DNA from: Magnaporthiopsis rhizophila
Lineage: Eukaryota > Ascomycota > Sordariomycetes > Magnaporthales > Magnaporthaceae
Direction: 5' to 3'
DNA length: 64,000 bases
Assembly: GCA_003049465.1 (NCBI GenBank)
Contig: PYSS01000033.1
Location: 227,104-291,103, forward strand
Made by a program: the position numbers and the translations under genes. Below, in pieces: positions 44,078-54,685 of this stretch; the first letter of the stretch is position 1, and each line of letters starts with the position of its first letter. The notes under the pieces are model-generated. The model made no database searches. It had not been told where the DNA came from and saw only the letters and a list, made by a program, of their open reading frames with translations.

Positions 44078-45530
44078 TTCTGGTGGTGTCGATGATCCAC
44101 GGCGTGGCGTGGATATCGACGGACCCTCGTGCGGCTCTATCGCTGATGGTCTTGTTTCGGGCGATTAATGGGGGAGTTGAGGACGTGTGTGTGTTGGCGG
44201 CGTAGAGGCGAATCTCGCGACCGGGCCGCCGATCGATCCAGAGAGGATAACGCGCCCAGGTGTGGGTTGGTGGTGTGCGGAATTGAATATGCGGCGACGG
44301 ATTATCAGGGGGGTTCCAAAAAAAAATAAAAATAAAAATAAAAATAAAAAAAAAATTTATTACGGCGATCGCGACCCAAAAATCAAGAAAATGTAATGGA
44401 GGCGACGATGAGCAAAGACGAAGTCGGGCACAGAAAAAAGGGCGGCCCAGCCGTGGGCGTGCGTTGGACAGGACGCGGGCGTCGGGGGTGGTGGATCTCT
44501 GCAGCAGACGACTCGAAAAAAAAAAAAAAAAAGCAAACAAGCAAATGGGATGGATGGGCAGAGAGGAAGCAGGGCGGGAAAAGAAACAGAGAAAAGAATT
44601 GGGGAAGAGAAGAGAGAAGCCACGGCCGAGCCCCAGCAGAAAGAGTAAAAAGTGGGGTCGTCGCGCAGAGGCCTTCTGGGGCGTGCTTGCCGTTGTCGGG
44701 TCGGGGTGGTCCTGGACACGACCGCGACGTTGACTGTTTGAATAAGGTACGAATGGCAGGTCGCAGATCTACCGGGGAATGGGAGAAAGGACACGACTTT
44801 GCCCGCTCCTTTTTATACCCATCCGACAAGAACCTGGGGAAGCGCGACGAACTTTTCCCCCTTGATGGCGGGGTGGGTGGTGTGCGACAAGCAAGCCACC
44901 TGGTAGGCAGAAATCAGTAATGCCCTCCCTTCACAACATCCCACCTTCATCCTCCCCCCACGGTGCGGGTGTTTGCGGTTGTGTTCTTGGCTATCGCATC
45001 CCTCTCGCAGATTCGTTAACCTGCACTCCACAGAGAAAAAATACCACCCACACTTTTTGTCTGCTCGACACTTCCTAGTGGCAGATCTCCCGTCTTCTTC
45101 GTTTTGATTTACTTTAAAAAAAAATAAAAGCAAGTCTTTGCTGCGCTGCACGTCCTGCTGGCGGCCAAGTTGGGGCCCGTGCGGTTAGATGGTCAGGATG
45201 GCATGACATTGCAGGTAATAAATCAATAAAACCCCCCACGGGACAGGCGGGCAACAAACGGGACTCGACTGGCGACATGAAGGTCAATGTGCAGCGTCTT
45301 GTTGAACCCTAGGTACAGGTCGTACCCAGCGCAGATCGCAGCGAGGCGCTCAACTAGCGGACACCACCTGGTCCCTTAGCAAGCGCAGCCTGGACGGCAA
45401 ACCGAGACATGCGTTCGGGGTCGGGGTCAAATCTTCAGTCTGGCAGTCCCCTGGTGATTGATTACGTGATTGAATCAGAGGCCAATGCGGGGTGGGGACT
45501 TGTTTTTCTATCTCCAGTTCTTTTTTTTTT
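44078..45530. other. Divergent upstream region of ptaB and the snoRNA host
   Basis: About 1.4 kb without a coding frame I can support. It holds (AAAAT)n at about 44320-44357, an A-run at 44515-44532 and many CT-rich tracts. It probably carries the long ptaB leader and the promoter of the snoRNA host transcript. Confidence 0.5.
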
Positions 45531-45734
45531 TTTTTTCTTTTTTTTTTCCTTCACTAGCTATTTGAGCAATCAGCCTCGAGCTTTTTCTCTGGCATCAAAA
45601 AATTTTCGTTCCCCCAATTCACACTCGACAACCACCGCGCGCAGTCCACGACAGCACAGGTAAGCATCCCACGCCGATCACCAATCTACTCTATCGCCAT
45701 CTCTCGCCTGCCTCCCGCTCCAAGCACCCAAAAA

Positions 45735-45797
45735 ACATGATGATCACACATAATCGTCTTCATTTCCCAACCGAATCGACCATGAGGAAGACTGAAC
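45735..45797 (+). ncRNA. Possible box C/D snoRNA in host intron 1
   Basis: A perfect C box ATGATGA (45737-45743) and a D box CTGA (45792-45795) are spaced as in short C/D snoRNAs, with a possible C' box ATGAGGA just before the D box. There is no clear terminal stem and I cannot name an rRNA target, so this is only a candidate. Confidence 0.25.
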
Positions 45798-46089
45798 CCG
45801 GGCTACCTGCTACCTACGGGAGGAGGCGCCTGTTACTTGCCAGTATTCTCGCCTGACTTTTTGATGTTTTGGAGCAAAGCACAGCACGGCGAGGGCTTTT
45901 ATGGGGCTGCTTGTAGAGCAATCTCGGCTGACATGGCAAAGATTTTCACAGGTGCCTCTCGATAGACCGACTCGCCGGCGCGACGCGTGGTGCTCGGGGT
46001 ACGTGGTCACCTATCTCTTGGGTGACCACGATGCATCTCCAGTGGTAGGTTTCCATCTCCTTTGCTACCGCAAGCAAATACCCTTCCCC

Positions 46090-46197
46090 CAAATGATGAA
46101 TTTTCCAAACAAGTGCCTTTATTCGCAGTGGCCTCTCGAGCCCTTAGAGCCTTTTTGGGCAGATGAGAGCAAATTTCCTTCCTTGGATGTCTGATTG
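46090..46197 (+). ncRNA. U14: U14 box C/D snoRNA (snR128/SNORD14)
   Basis: C box ATGATGA is at 46093-46099 and D box CTGA at 46191-46194. Immediately before the D box, 46177-46190 reads CCTTCCTTGGATGT, the universally conserved U14 guide complementary to ACATCCAAGGAAGG of 18S rRNA. The fifth base upstream of the D box pairs with the C equivalent to yeast Cm414. The second U14 hallmark, ATTCGCAGT (46121-46129), complements the 5' region of 18S rRNA (ACTGCGAAT) and is needed for pre-rRNA cleavage. A short terminal stem (CAA/TTG) flanks the boxes. It lies inside a predicted intron, 24 bases before the acceptor. Length is about 108 nt. Confidence 0.92.
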
Positions 46198-46719
46198 ATC
46201 ACCCTTTGCTTGACGCTTTAGTTGGATGTCTAGTTGGAGGCAACAGCTAACGGGAGAAGATGTGCAGGATTGCTTCGAATGCTCGATGCCTGCCGCGATG
46301 GCGTCATTTATGGATGGTAAGATGCGTAGCCTTGGGATGGTGTTCCCAGTCATTCGGTCGTGATCACGTCTTTAGATGTGTAGATAGATTCGAATCTGAT
46401 GCCAAATTCCTGAGGAAATTTTTCGACCTTGTATCGTTTCTTCATGACTGCTTATTGCTCTTCCCTCACCAGTTCTACGTACCCATATCTCAAGTATCTA
46501 TTCCCGTTGGTCTGTTACTCGGGGCTCGTAGTTTCATTTCCTATTGCCTCTTTTTGCTTGCAGATTCATGGTTCCTCTACTGTTTCCTTCCGTCCCTTGC
46601 TCCACTACCTCCTGTTTACCTCCTTTTCCTGTTCATCTCCTCCAGTCAGTCTCCTGTTCATTTCCGCATGATATTGTCGATGCCAACAAGCTCCAAGTAG
46701 CGTACGTGCGATGCTGTTG

Positions 46720-46965
46720 CTATACATAACCCTGTCTCTTCTCACCGGTGTCACGGGGATATCTCCTGATATCGTGAAACCAACCGTTGTCAAGGAAAGT
46801 CACGGGCAAATTCGTGATATCATGCCACGGCCCGTAGTCGGAGAAAATCAACGCCAGATCTGATATTGTGCCTAATGTATGCCCCCGAATAACGCCGCCG
46901 AATCCGTAGATCGTGAAGAGTAAAAAAAACAACGCGAATATGGGAAAAATAAAAAAGAAAGCCAA
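46720..46965 (-). other. Small membrane-protein-like ORF (uncertain)
   Basis: An 81-codon frame on the minus strand, downstream of the HbrB gene. It begins with a hydrophobic segment (MAFFFIFPIFALFFLLFTIY) and then shows two related stretches ending WHDI and WFHDI. I know no family for it, and it could be a chance frame. It overlaps the far end of the snoRNA host region on the opposite strand. Confidence 0.2.
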
Positions 46966-47049
46966 CTACCACCAAAAAAAAAAAAAAAACCAAGTTCAAC
47001 TCACAGCACAGCCCTTCGCAAAGGCGCGCCGGCGTGACCTGCGGCCCTT

Positions 47050-50000
47050 CTAAGGCACGCTGACCTCCTCCCTGACTGTGTCCGTTGCGCCAAAGGCGAT
47101 GGTGCCGCCACTGAAACTGCCAGTACCACCAAAACTACCACCACCACCACCAAAACTGCCGAAACCACTGCCGAAACCGCCAACACCACTGGTGCTAAAC
47201 CCTCCCAAAAAGTCACCACCACCGGCACCGGCACCACCGCCGCCGCGTCGGGCCCGACCACCAACTATGCCGCGCCTGTTCCTGCCGGTACGGCCGCGAC
47301 CTAGCCAGTTGAGCTTGAGCAGACGGCAGAGCTCCGAGGTGCGCTCGCTGCCGCTGCCGCTGCCGCTGCCTTCGCCGAGACCGATGCCGATACTAGAGAG
47401 CACGCTCATGCACTGCAGCATGCGGCCGACCATCTCGGTCACCTGCTTGCTGTCCTCCGCGTTCTGCTCGCGCAGGCTGCCCACGCCGCCGGCCCGCATC
47501 TGCAGGCTGCTCGGGGTGAAGGGCCGTAGGAGGCCGCCACCGCTGCTGCCCTGGATGACGCTGGCGCCGCCGTCGCTGACGTGCGAGGCGTTACTAATGC
47601 CTCGGCTGCGGCTGCCACTGGCGGACCCGGCAGCCATGTCGCCGAGCAGCGTCGAGCCCGTGCTGTTGTAACTAGCCATAGCCGGGTCGAGCGACATGGC
47701 GGTGCCGGGGCGGGGGAGGTAGGGTGTCGACTGGGACATGCTGTTGTCGAGCGAGAGGGAGCCCGTCGATTCGGCCGAGGGGGAAGTCGAGAACTGCGCC
47801 GCCGATCCCATCGTCTGGCTGATGCTGCTGGTGCCGTTGGCGGCCGACGAGTCCGACGAGTTGGGGAGGATGGGCATCGGCGACGCCAGCGCCATGGAGG
47901 CGAGCGACTGCGGCAAAAACTCGAGCGACAAGCGCGAGAATATGGCCTTGAGCGTGTCGTAGCGGGGGAGGATGACGCGGTCGCGAAACGACGTGAGCAC
48001 CATGCGCCGGATGTCCAGCACCGTCGACGCGGGCGAGACGGTGACGACGACGGGACTCTTCTCAGACGCGCCGGTCGATGCCCCCGCCTCGCCCCCTTGC
48101 GGCGGCGGCTTGTTGGCCAGGACGCCTCCCCAAAAGTCGTGGGCCTGCTCGGCCGTCATGAGCGAGCCGGCGCCGGCCAGCTCTAGGTCCAGGGGTAAAA
48201 AGACGGCCTGCATGTAGGGCAGGACGGTGGTAAAAGTAAAAATCCAGAGCTCCACCAGGGCGGGAACCAGCGCCTCCTCGGCCGTGAGCCTGAGGGCTTG
48301 GTCCAGCGAGCCGAACCCGGTGCTCAGCAGGTCGCGCACGTCCTCTATGATGAGGCTGGGCAGCCGCTTGGCGATGGTATACTGGATGTGCATGGTGACG
48401 ACGCGGTTGAGGTCCTCGATGGGCGGGCGCAGGTCCTCCCCCTCGAAGATGACGAGCAGCTTGGCCCGCAAGTACGGCCAGGCGTCGTCCATGCCGATGC
48501 TGCTGAGCCCGAGCTTGCCCGAGTCGACCGAGTCGTGGAGGTACAGGCTCGACTGCCCCGGCGCCGCCGACCCCAGGCTGCCCGGGCCGGCCCAGTCGGT
48601 GGCCGCGGGAAGGGAGAGGCCCGACTCGGCGTTGTGCTGCTCCTCCTTGCGCTTCTCCCGCAGCGCCCGCCCGCCGTGTCTGAGATCCAAGCCGCTCATG
48701 CTCTTGAACGTGGTCGAGGTCGGGCCGGGGCTGGCGGGGGGCACGTTGAAGCTGTAGAGGCTGCTCGGGGCGTTGGGGTCCGTCGGCCGCGAGTTGCTGC
48801 GGGCCGACGACAGCGGCAGGTGGAACTCTTCCGACTTGTCCTTGAGCTTGTTCTTCTGGCGCGACAGGAAGTGGTGCTTCTTCTCCTTGTCCTTCTCGCC
48901 GCCGCCCTCGGCTTGTGCGTCGGCCGCCCTGATCGTGGCCGAGGACGAGTTGGTGAGGCTGTAGAACGAATTGGCCGTCGAGTCGAGACTGGTTGTACTA
49001 AAATTGCCTCGTTGCAACGACGAAAGCGCTGCCCCTATCTTGCCGGGACTAGGTTGGGGCTTCTCCTTGGTGTCGCCCTTGGTGTAGATCTTGCCGGGCC
49101 TGGAGAAGAGCTTGACCTTGGACTTTGGCGGTAGCGGGGGAGCGGGCGGCGGAGGTTTTGGGGCTGGTGGTTGTTGTTGTTGTTGTTGTTGCTGGGTGGC
49201 TTGAGCCGGGCTGTTGGAAGATTGTTGTGTTACGCGAGGGAACACAACGCTTGCAGCGGCCTGGGCAGCGGGCGAGTGCGTCTGGGTCTGCGTCATGCCG
49301 CTGTGATGGCTGCTGCCAAACATGGTCTCTTTCGGGGCGCTGGCCTCGGTCAGGCTCAACATCGGAGGACTCAACGGGCCTCCGCTGCCGCGCTTAGGGT
49401 TGGGAAGCTGGTATGTATGATCGTCGCCGAAGAGGGCGGGCACCGTCTGCGACCTCTGGCGGTTGTGTTGCTGCTGTACGTATTGCTGCTGCTGCGGTAG
49501 TTGGAACTGTGGTTGTGGTTGGTTCGGCGACTGCTGCTGTTGTTGCTGCTGTTGGTGTTGCATGACGGCAGCCTGGGCGGCGATGTGGCTCGCACTGAGC
49601 TCGCGCTGGCTCGGAGAAGGCCCAGGCGAAGCCATGTTGGTGGCTATGTGTGGGAGATTGTTGGTGGCAGTTGATGGCAGGGTGGCCTCGAACATGCCCG
49701 GGGCGGTGTGCGCGTGCTTCCTCGAGGTCAGCTGGTAGGTGGACAGCCTTCCTATGCCTGTGGTCGTCGCTGGAGTGTTTGCGCCGCTGCCGATTGTGGT
49801 GCTGGGGCCGACGGCGGGTGAGAGGGTCAAGGGTGACGATCCTCTCGACAGGTCATGGCTGGTAGTGGCGGCGGCGGCGGCGGCGACCGACCGGGCAGCC
49901 GCGGCAGCAGCGGCGGCTGTGGGTGACAAGACGCTGGGGCGCGAGAAGTTGCTGCTGCCGTGGAGGTTTGTGGTGCTCGAGTTGGAGGTGAAGCTCGCAT

Positions 50001-50247
50001 ATATCGGGGTTGCGCTTTGTGGTGTCTCGGGTCGTTGTTGCTGCTGCTGTGCTTGGGTGCCTCGGTTGGATCTGAACAGGGAAGAGATGGGGCTTGTCGA
50101 ATCTTCGCTCTGCGTCGACTCTGCTCTCCTTGCTCTTGTTCGCGACGACGAGAGATCCGACGACGACGAGGCCGACGAGGGCGGTCGCTGCTGCTGCTGC
50201 ATGCCAGGCGACAAGGCACCACCGGCAGGGGCCCTTCCTGGCTGCAT
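47050..50247 (-). CDS. HbrB-domain protein, TORC2 subunit (Bit61/PRR5-like)
   Basis: One exon of 1,065 residues. The HbrB domain covers about residues 585-790: AWPYLRAKLLVIFEGEDLRP, PIEDLNRVVTMHIQYTIAKR, PSLIIEDVRDLL, VPALVELWIFTFTTVLPYMQ and later VILPRYDTLKAIFSRLSLEF. Proteins with this domain (Bit61/Bit2 in yeast, PRR5/Protor in animals, HbrB in Aspergillus) are TORC2 subunits that act in plasma-membrane and polarity signalling. The first 550 residues are Ser/Thr/Gln/Pro-rich and disordered, with poly-Gln and poly-Ala runs. The last 60 residues are extremely Gly/Phe/Ser-rich. Start is the first Met of the frame. No introns are needed. Confidence 0.9.
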   Translation of the reverse strand: MQPGRAPAGGALSPGMQQQQRPPSSASSSSDLSSSRTRARRAESTQSEDSTSPISSLFRSNRGTQAQQQQQRPETPQSATPIYASFTSNSSTTNLHGSSNFSRPSVLSPTAAAAAAAARSVAAAAAATTSHDLSRGSSPLTLSPAVGPSTTIGSGANTPATTTGIGRLSTYQLTSRKHAHTAPGMFEATLPSTATNNLPHIATNMASPGPSPSQRELSASHIAAQAAVMQHQQQQQQQQSPNQPQPQFQLPQQQQYVQQQHNRQRSQTVPALFGDDHTYQLPNPKRGSGGPLSPPMLSLTEASAPKETMFGSSHHSGMTQTQTHSPAAQAAASVVFPRVTQQSSNSPAQATQQQQQQQQPPAPKPPPPAPPLPPKSKVKLFSRPGKIYTKGDTKEKPQPSPGKIGAALSSLQRGNFSTTSLDSTANSFYSLTNSSSATIRAADAQAEGGGEKDKEKKHHFLSRQKNKLKDKSEEFHLPLSSARSNSRPTDPNAPSSLYSFNVPPASPGPTSTTFKSMSGLDLRHGGRALREKRKEEQHNAESGLSLPAATDWAGPGSLGSAAPGQSSLYLHDSVDSGKLGLSSIGMDDAWPYLRAKLLVIFEGEDLRPPIEDLNRVVTMHIQYTIAKRLPSLIIEDVRDLLSTGFGSLDQALRLTAEEALVPALVELWIFTFTTVLPYMQAVFLPLDLELAGAGSLMTAEQAHDFWGGVLANKPPPQGGEAGASTGASEKSPVVVTVSPASTVLDIRRMVLTSFRDRVILPRYDTLKAIFSRLSLEFLPQSLASMALASPMPILPNSSDSSAANGTSSISQTMGSAAQFSTSPSAESTGSLSLDNSMSQSTPYLPRPGTAMSLDPAMASYNSTGSTLLGDMAAGSASGSRSRGISNASHVSDGGASVIQGSSGGGLLRPFTPSSLQMRAGGVGSLREQNAEDSKQVTEMVGRMLQCMSVLSSIGIGLGEGSGSGSGSERTSELCRLLKLNWLGRGRTGRNRRGIVGGRARRGGGGAGAGGGDFLGGFSTSGVGGFGSGFGSFGGGGGSFGGTGSFSGGTIAFGATDTVREEVSVP

Positions 50248-50686
50248 TTCGCCGTTTGAAGCGTTTCCACCGGGGCGAATGCAAGGAGGGTCCTCTCAGC
50301 TGTTGTAGACCCTGGCCCTGGTCGATGTGTCGAAAAAGGGTGGCATCGGATCTGGTCTGATTTGTCGGGATTTATACCGAGAGTTTGCAATGGCAGAAGC
50401 CAGGAAGGTGCCCTCAATGGAGCAGGAAGTCAAATGGGAAGGTGGAAGTTCTAGAGTGAGGGCAAATTGTACTAGCGGGAGCTCCTGCTGTGGCTGTCAA
50501 GATAGCGCAAACTCAACATTGACGACATATGAGGCAACCATGCCCCACCAAGAGAGCCTAGGAAGTACCCTACCAAGTTAGCCGTGCCTTGCCATCTATT
50601 GAAAATCTAGCACAAGCACTAAACACCAAACAACAAACATCAAACGCAAACTGCACAAACAGAAACGAACAAACAAACAGAAAACA
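50248..50686. promoter_or_regulatory. Bidirectional promoter between hbrB and gon7
   Basis: 439 bases separate two divergent start codons, so both promoters lie here. The last 70 bases before gon7 are A/C-rich (CAAACAACAAACATCAAAC), as is usual for a fungal leader. Confidence 0.6.
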
Positions 50687-50998
50687 ATGCCAGACTCCAA
50701 AAACACATCCGTCGTCTCCGCGACCTACAAAAGCCCCGCCAACGAGTCCTTCACGGCAACCAGCAACATCACGACTGCAACGCCCATCCCGTCGGCCGCC
50801 CTCAGCCTTGAGGACAAGACCAAGTTCCTGCAAGATCTGCGCGCTTCGGTCGCTGCCGTCCAAGATCAGGTCAACAAGGAGCTTACGCAAAGAATGGACG
50901 CGGACAAGGCCCGTGAGGTGGCTACCGGTGCAACAGTGGACGAGGCCAAGGAGGAGGAGAACTACGGAGAGGAGGTTGTGGACGTGGATGATGAGTGA
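50687..50998 (+). CDS. gon7: KEOPS/EKC complex subunit Gon7
   Basis: 103 residues from ATG 50687, no introns. Gon7 is a small accessory subunit of the KEOPS complex that makes the t6A modification of tRNAs and influences telomeres and transcription. The fungal pattern is visible: SATYKSPANESFTATSNI, then SLEDKTKFLQDLRASVAAVQ and DQVNKELTQRMDADKA, followed by an acidic tail. The protein is largely disordered with one helix. The gene converges on vps39, with stops only about 140 bases apart. Confidence 0.8.
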   Translation: MPDSKNTSVVSATYKSPANESFTATSNITTATPIPSAALSLEDKTKFLQDLRASVAAVQDQVNKELTQRMDADKAREVATGATVDEAKEEENYGEEVVDVDDE

Positions 50999-51134
50999 AA
51001 AGGCAAGTCTTTCTTTGTCCTGCTCGAACCGGCGGCCGGTGGATAACAGCACAGCTAGACTCGATACTAACACCAACAAAGAGAGCACGGTGGTGATCCG
51101 ATAGCAACAAAAATCCGAATATAAAAGTCCTCAT

Positions 51135-54100
51135 CTAATACCCGCCAACCCTCCCCCAACTCGGCCCCTTCTCCCTCGATCCCACACCCCGCGTCGCCTT
51201 GCTGAGACAGCCATAGTGGACGACCGTGTTGTCAGGCAGCACAGCAATAACGCTACCGCCCAGCCGCTTGTGGCACACGCCGCAGACTCTCTCCTCGCTG
51301 ACCACCACGCGCCGGCTCCTACCCCCTTGCTCCGGCAGGCCCACGCACCCTCTGGCTCCCAACACGTCGTCGCCGAGGAGCAGACGCGCCTGCGCCGACA
51401 CGAGCTCCGTCTTGCGCATCCCGGCAACCACGCGACCCTCGTTGACTATGCTGTTGGACGACCGGATCTGGCCCCGGAAGTAGGCCTCGAGCTGCGACAC
51501 GGGCAGCGAGTCCGGCAGCAGCGAGAGCGTCGACGACGCCGGCAGCCGCGAGCCGTGCTTGGAGAGCAGGTCCAGCGCCTCCTCCCGGTTCGGCGACAGC
51601 GGTGACTGGCCGCGCCGCCAGGTCGGGGGGTTGAGGTACAGCGAGAGGAGGGTGTGGTGGATCGACGGCTGTGCCTCCTCGTCGTCCTCGTCGTCCTCGA
51701 GGGGGTCTTTCTCGCTGTGGGACCAGGACGTCGACGACTTGGGCCCTGCAGGGCCCTCCGTCTTGTGTACTTGGTTGCAGTATCTGCACAGAGGAAAACA
51801 ACCCCGTTAGCATCAAATCGCATATCCGTACCCTAGCGAGGGTCCGCTTCACATACTCTTCGGCTTTTGCGTAATCCTTCATGTCAAACACGTAAATCTC
51901 CAGGGCTTGGCGGTGGGACCCCATATTGCTAAGGACGATCGCCTGCGCTTCGTAGAATGCCGGATCTGTAAAGGTGGAAGGAGGATAACAACGGTTAGCT
52001 TGGCAATGAACAGACTGTGTTATCGCACGCAGAAGATGTTTTCTTTCGCTCACCATCCTTGTCAATGAGATCAAACGCCCTATGCAGGCCATACTGTCCC
52101 TCCTTCAGGAACCGGAGCAGCCGGTCCATCAGGGCGTTCCACTCGTCCCCCTTCGGCTTCGTCTGCAGGTGCTTGATGAGGATATCGACCAGCCGGTTGT
52201 GGAAGTCGGGCGTCATGTCGTTGAGCTCCGAGATGATGTGGTCGAGGTACCGCACCTCGAGCTCGACGTCGATGCTGCCCAGAAACTCGACCACCCTGTG
52301 CCGCGGCAGCGTCTCGGCGTTCTCCGTGTCGGCCACAAACACTTCCATGGCCAGGTCGGGCGCCGCCTTGAGCGTCCACTCGGAGAACTCGAGAATCAGG
52401 TCGATCATATCCGGCGGCAGGGTCTGCAGGTACCGGACGGTGCGCTCGGGTCCGTGTAGGGTCTCGTCGGCCACCACCTCGCCCTGGTCGTCAGGCTGTT
52501 GTTGTTCCCTGCCCCCGAACCGCTTGAGCAGCTCCAGCGCCTGCCGGTGGAGCTTCTTGCCGTGGAAAAAGCCGATGAGGGACGTGTAGCTGTTGTGCTC
52601 CAGCAGCTTGGCGTTGACCACGTCCGGGTCGCAGAAGTTGGGGATGCGGAAGAGGGAGGGGGCTAGGTTGGGGTTGGCGAGCATGTAAGCGCGGAAGAGA
52701 GACGTGTCGACGAGCTTGAACGTCTCCTGCAGGTCCTTCTCCAGCTGCTCCTCGGATTCGTCCTGATGCGAGCCCAGGAGGCTCTTGAACGCCTCCTCGG
52801 CCGACGCGTCCCGTGAAGGCTTGAGCTTGCCCGTCACGGGGTCGATCACCCTCTGTAGACGTGCCCGCGCCCCGGCCAGGTAGCCGTTGAGCTCGAGCAC
52901 CGCGTCCCTGAGCTCCTTGCCGTCTAGGACTCCGTCGTCTGCCGGCGGCATCGCCTTGATGCTCTTCGCATCGTCGTCTGCGTCGCCGCTGCTCTTCTTG
53001 GTCGACGCGATGGAGGCCGCGTCCGAATCCACCGCCTTTCTGCCGCCTCCCAGGAGCATCCTGGCAAATCCGCCGGCCCTCGTGTAGGTCTCCGTCGTCT
53101 CGGTAGTGGCCGCGGGGGCGGCACTAGTACCGGCCGGTGGTGAGTCGGGTTTCTGACCGTCTTTGGCCCCGTCCGTCTTGCCGTTGGTGTTGTCGTCGTG
53201 GTGGTCTGCCGCATCCTGGTCATTGCTCTTGGCAGTGTACGCCGATAGCTCGCCGGCTATGACGGGCGGGAAAAGCCGCAGGACCCTGTCTGGGGGTGCG
53301 TTGACTGAATCTTCATTAAAAAGATCCATCGACGCCCGGAATTTCCCTTGCCTGAATAGCAACTCGGCCTTTTGCATCTTGACCTCGCGCAGCATCTCCG
53401 CCTTGTCTTTCAGGAGAGCGTCCTCGAGCATGTTGAGGATGCTGATAGCCTCGTCGTAGCGAGCCGCCGCCAGGAGCTCCTTGACCTGCTCTTCGTAGTC
53501 ATTCGCATTCATCTTCCAGACGCAGCGGTCGCTCGAGACGTGAAAGCCCTTGGGCAGGCTCGGGGCCGGCGCGGGGAAGTGCATCTGCGTAGCGCCAGAT
53601 AGGGTGATGGTTTGCAGGAGGCTGAGCGTGTCCGGGTTGCGGACCTCGAGGCCGCCCTTGGCCGGCGGCTGCAGCGCGAGCAGGTAGGGATAGCTGTACC
53701 CGATGCTGTCCGGGGCGAACTGCCAGGGCACCTGGCGCTTCTCGAGCAGCTTGCCTTCGTCGTTGATGAACATGGTGTTGATGTCCTTTGCCAGTAGCAG
53801 CTCGCCGTCCGCAAGCCTGGTGGCCAGCGGCTTGGGCATATACCCTCCCAGACCCATATAGCCCATGCCGGCGGTGCTGTAGGCGCCAAACCTACTGACG
53901 CCGCCCTGGGCTCCGGCGCCCGCGCCGCCGCCGCTGCCGATGTGCCCGCCCGTTATGCTTGACGTCTCCTTGGTGGTGACGTCAACGAGCATGTACTCCG
54001 AGTTCATGCCGCACACGATTTTGGTTGCGTTCGCCCACGTCAGGGACCGGATGGACTCGGGCAGCACAACCTCGGTCACGTCGGGGCTCAGCTCATACTC

Positions 54101-54685
54101 GTGCCAGCTCCACAGGAAGAGCCGACGCTTGACGGCCACGGCCAGGCGGCTGACGATCTCAGGCACGCCGGTCGGATCCTCGACCACGTTGGATGTGACG
54201 GCGAAGCATGTTGCGTTGCGGGTGTTGGCCAGCGGGGCCTCGATGGGCTCGAAGGAGGAGAGGTCGTGCAGCGACACCGCGTAGTTGGACAGCGAGACCA
54301 GCGTGTTGGCCTCCTTGATGATGGCCAGCTGCTCGACGGCGCGCGTGGAGAACTTCTCTACCTCGCGGAGCAGGTCGGTGGCTCGGGGCGCAGGGGGCGG
54401 CGACGCTGCCTGCGTGTCACCGCCATCCGCGGCGGGCTTACCATCTTTGGCTTTGGGTTCCGGGTGCCCATTGACGGCTGCGTCGTTGAGGCGATATATG
54501 CGGAGGACGCCCGTGTTGAGCCCGACGAGAACGCGGTCGCCTGTTGTGTCCAAGGGGACGCCAATCAGTCTACGCCGTCAAGGGGCTGGTATGTAGTACT
54601 CACCATATGCGAGGACGGTCTCGATCTTGGACTTGTCGCGCTGCCTCAGCTCGATTATCGGCCGAGCGGTGAATGCGGAAAGCAT
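51135..54685 (-). CDS. vps39: Vps39/Vam6, HOPS tethering subunit
   Basis: Minus-strand exons 54685-54604, 54540-52054, 51965-51857 and 51783-51135 total 3,327 bases, giving 1,108 residues. Vps39 binds Ypt7/Rab7 in the HOPS complex for vacuole fusion and endosome maturation. It begins LSAFTARPIIELRQRDKSKI and continues AYGDRVLVGLNTGVLRIYRL, the start of the CNH-like beta-propeller. Helical clathrin-repeat-type sequence follows (NSYTSLIGFFHGKKLHRQAL, then DPAFYEAQAIVLSNMGSHRQ). The C-terminal Vps39 domain carries VCGVCHKRLGGSVIAVLPDN and VVHYGCL. The acceptor at 54541 was chosen because it gives AYGDRVLVG; the donor at 51856 (GTATGT) restores AKAEEYCNQ. Confidence 0.93.

Larger units (their letters stand above)
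45560..46700 (+). ncRNA. Spliced non-coding snoRNA host gene (limits approximate)
   Basis: Strong T/CT-rich core-promoter sequence at 45521-45555 is followed by exon-like DNA and the donor CACAG|GTAAGC at 45660. Further plausible splice pairs define introns 45660-45951 (branch CTGAC, acceptor TTTTCACAG), 45999-46221 (GTACGT, branch TTGAC, CTTTAG) and 46317-46472 (GTAAGA, CTCACCAG). The resulting exons are 47 and 95 bases long and have stops in all useful frames, so no protein is evident. The second intron contains U14. This is the arrangement of non-coding snoRNA hosts. Transcript ends and splicing are inferred. Confidence 0.55.

Noticed and set aside
46340..46412. GTGATCA ... CTGA in the third snoRNA-host intron as another C/D snoRNA
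   Set aside because: The C box has a mismatch in the core, there is no terminal stem and no recognisable rRNA guide.
48298..49134. 278-codon open frame antisense to the HbrB gene
   Set aside because: It is a GC-driven shadow of the conserved minus-strand coding frame, with no motif of its own.
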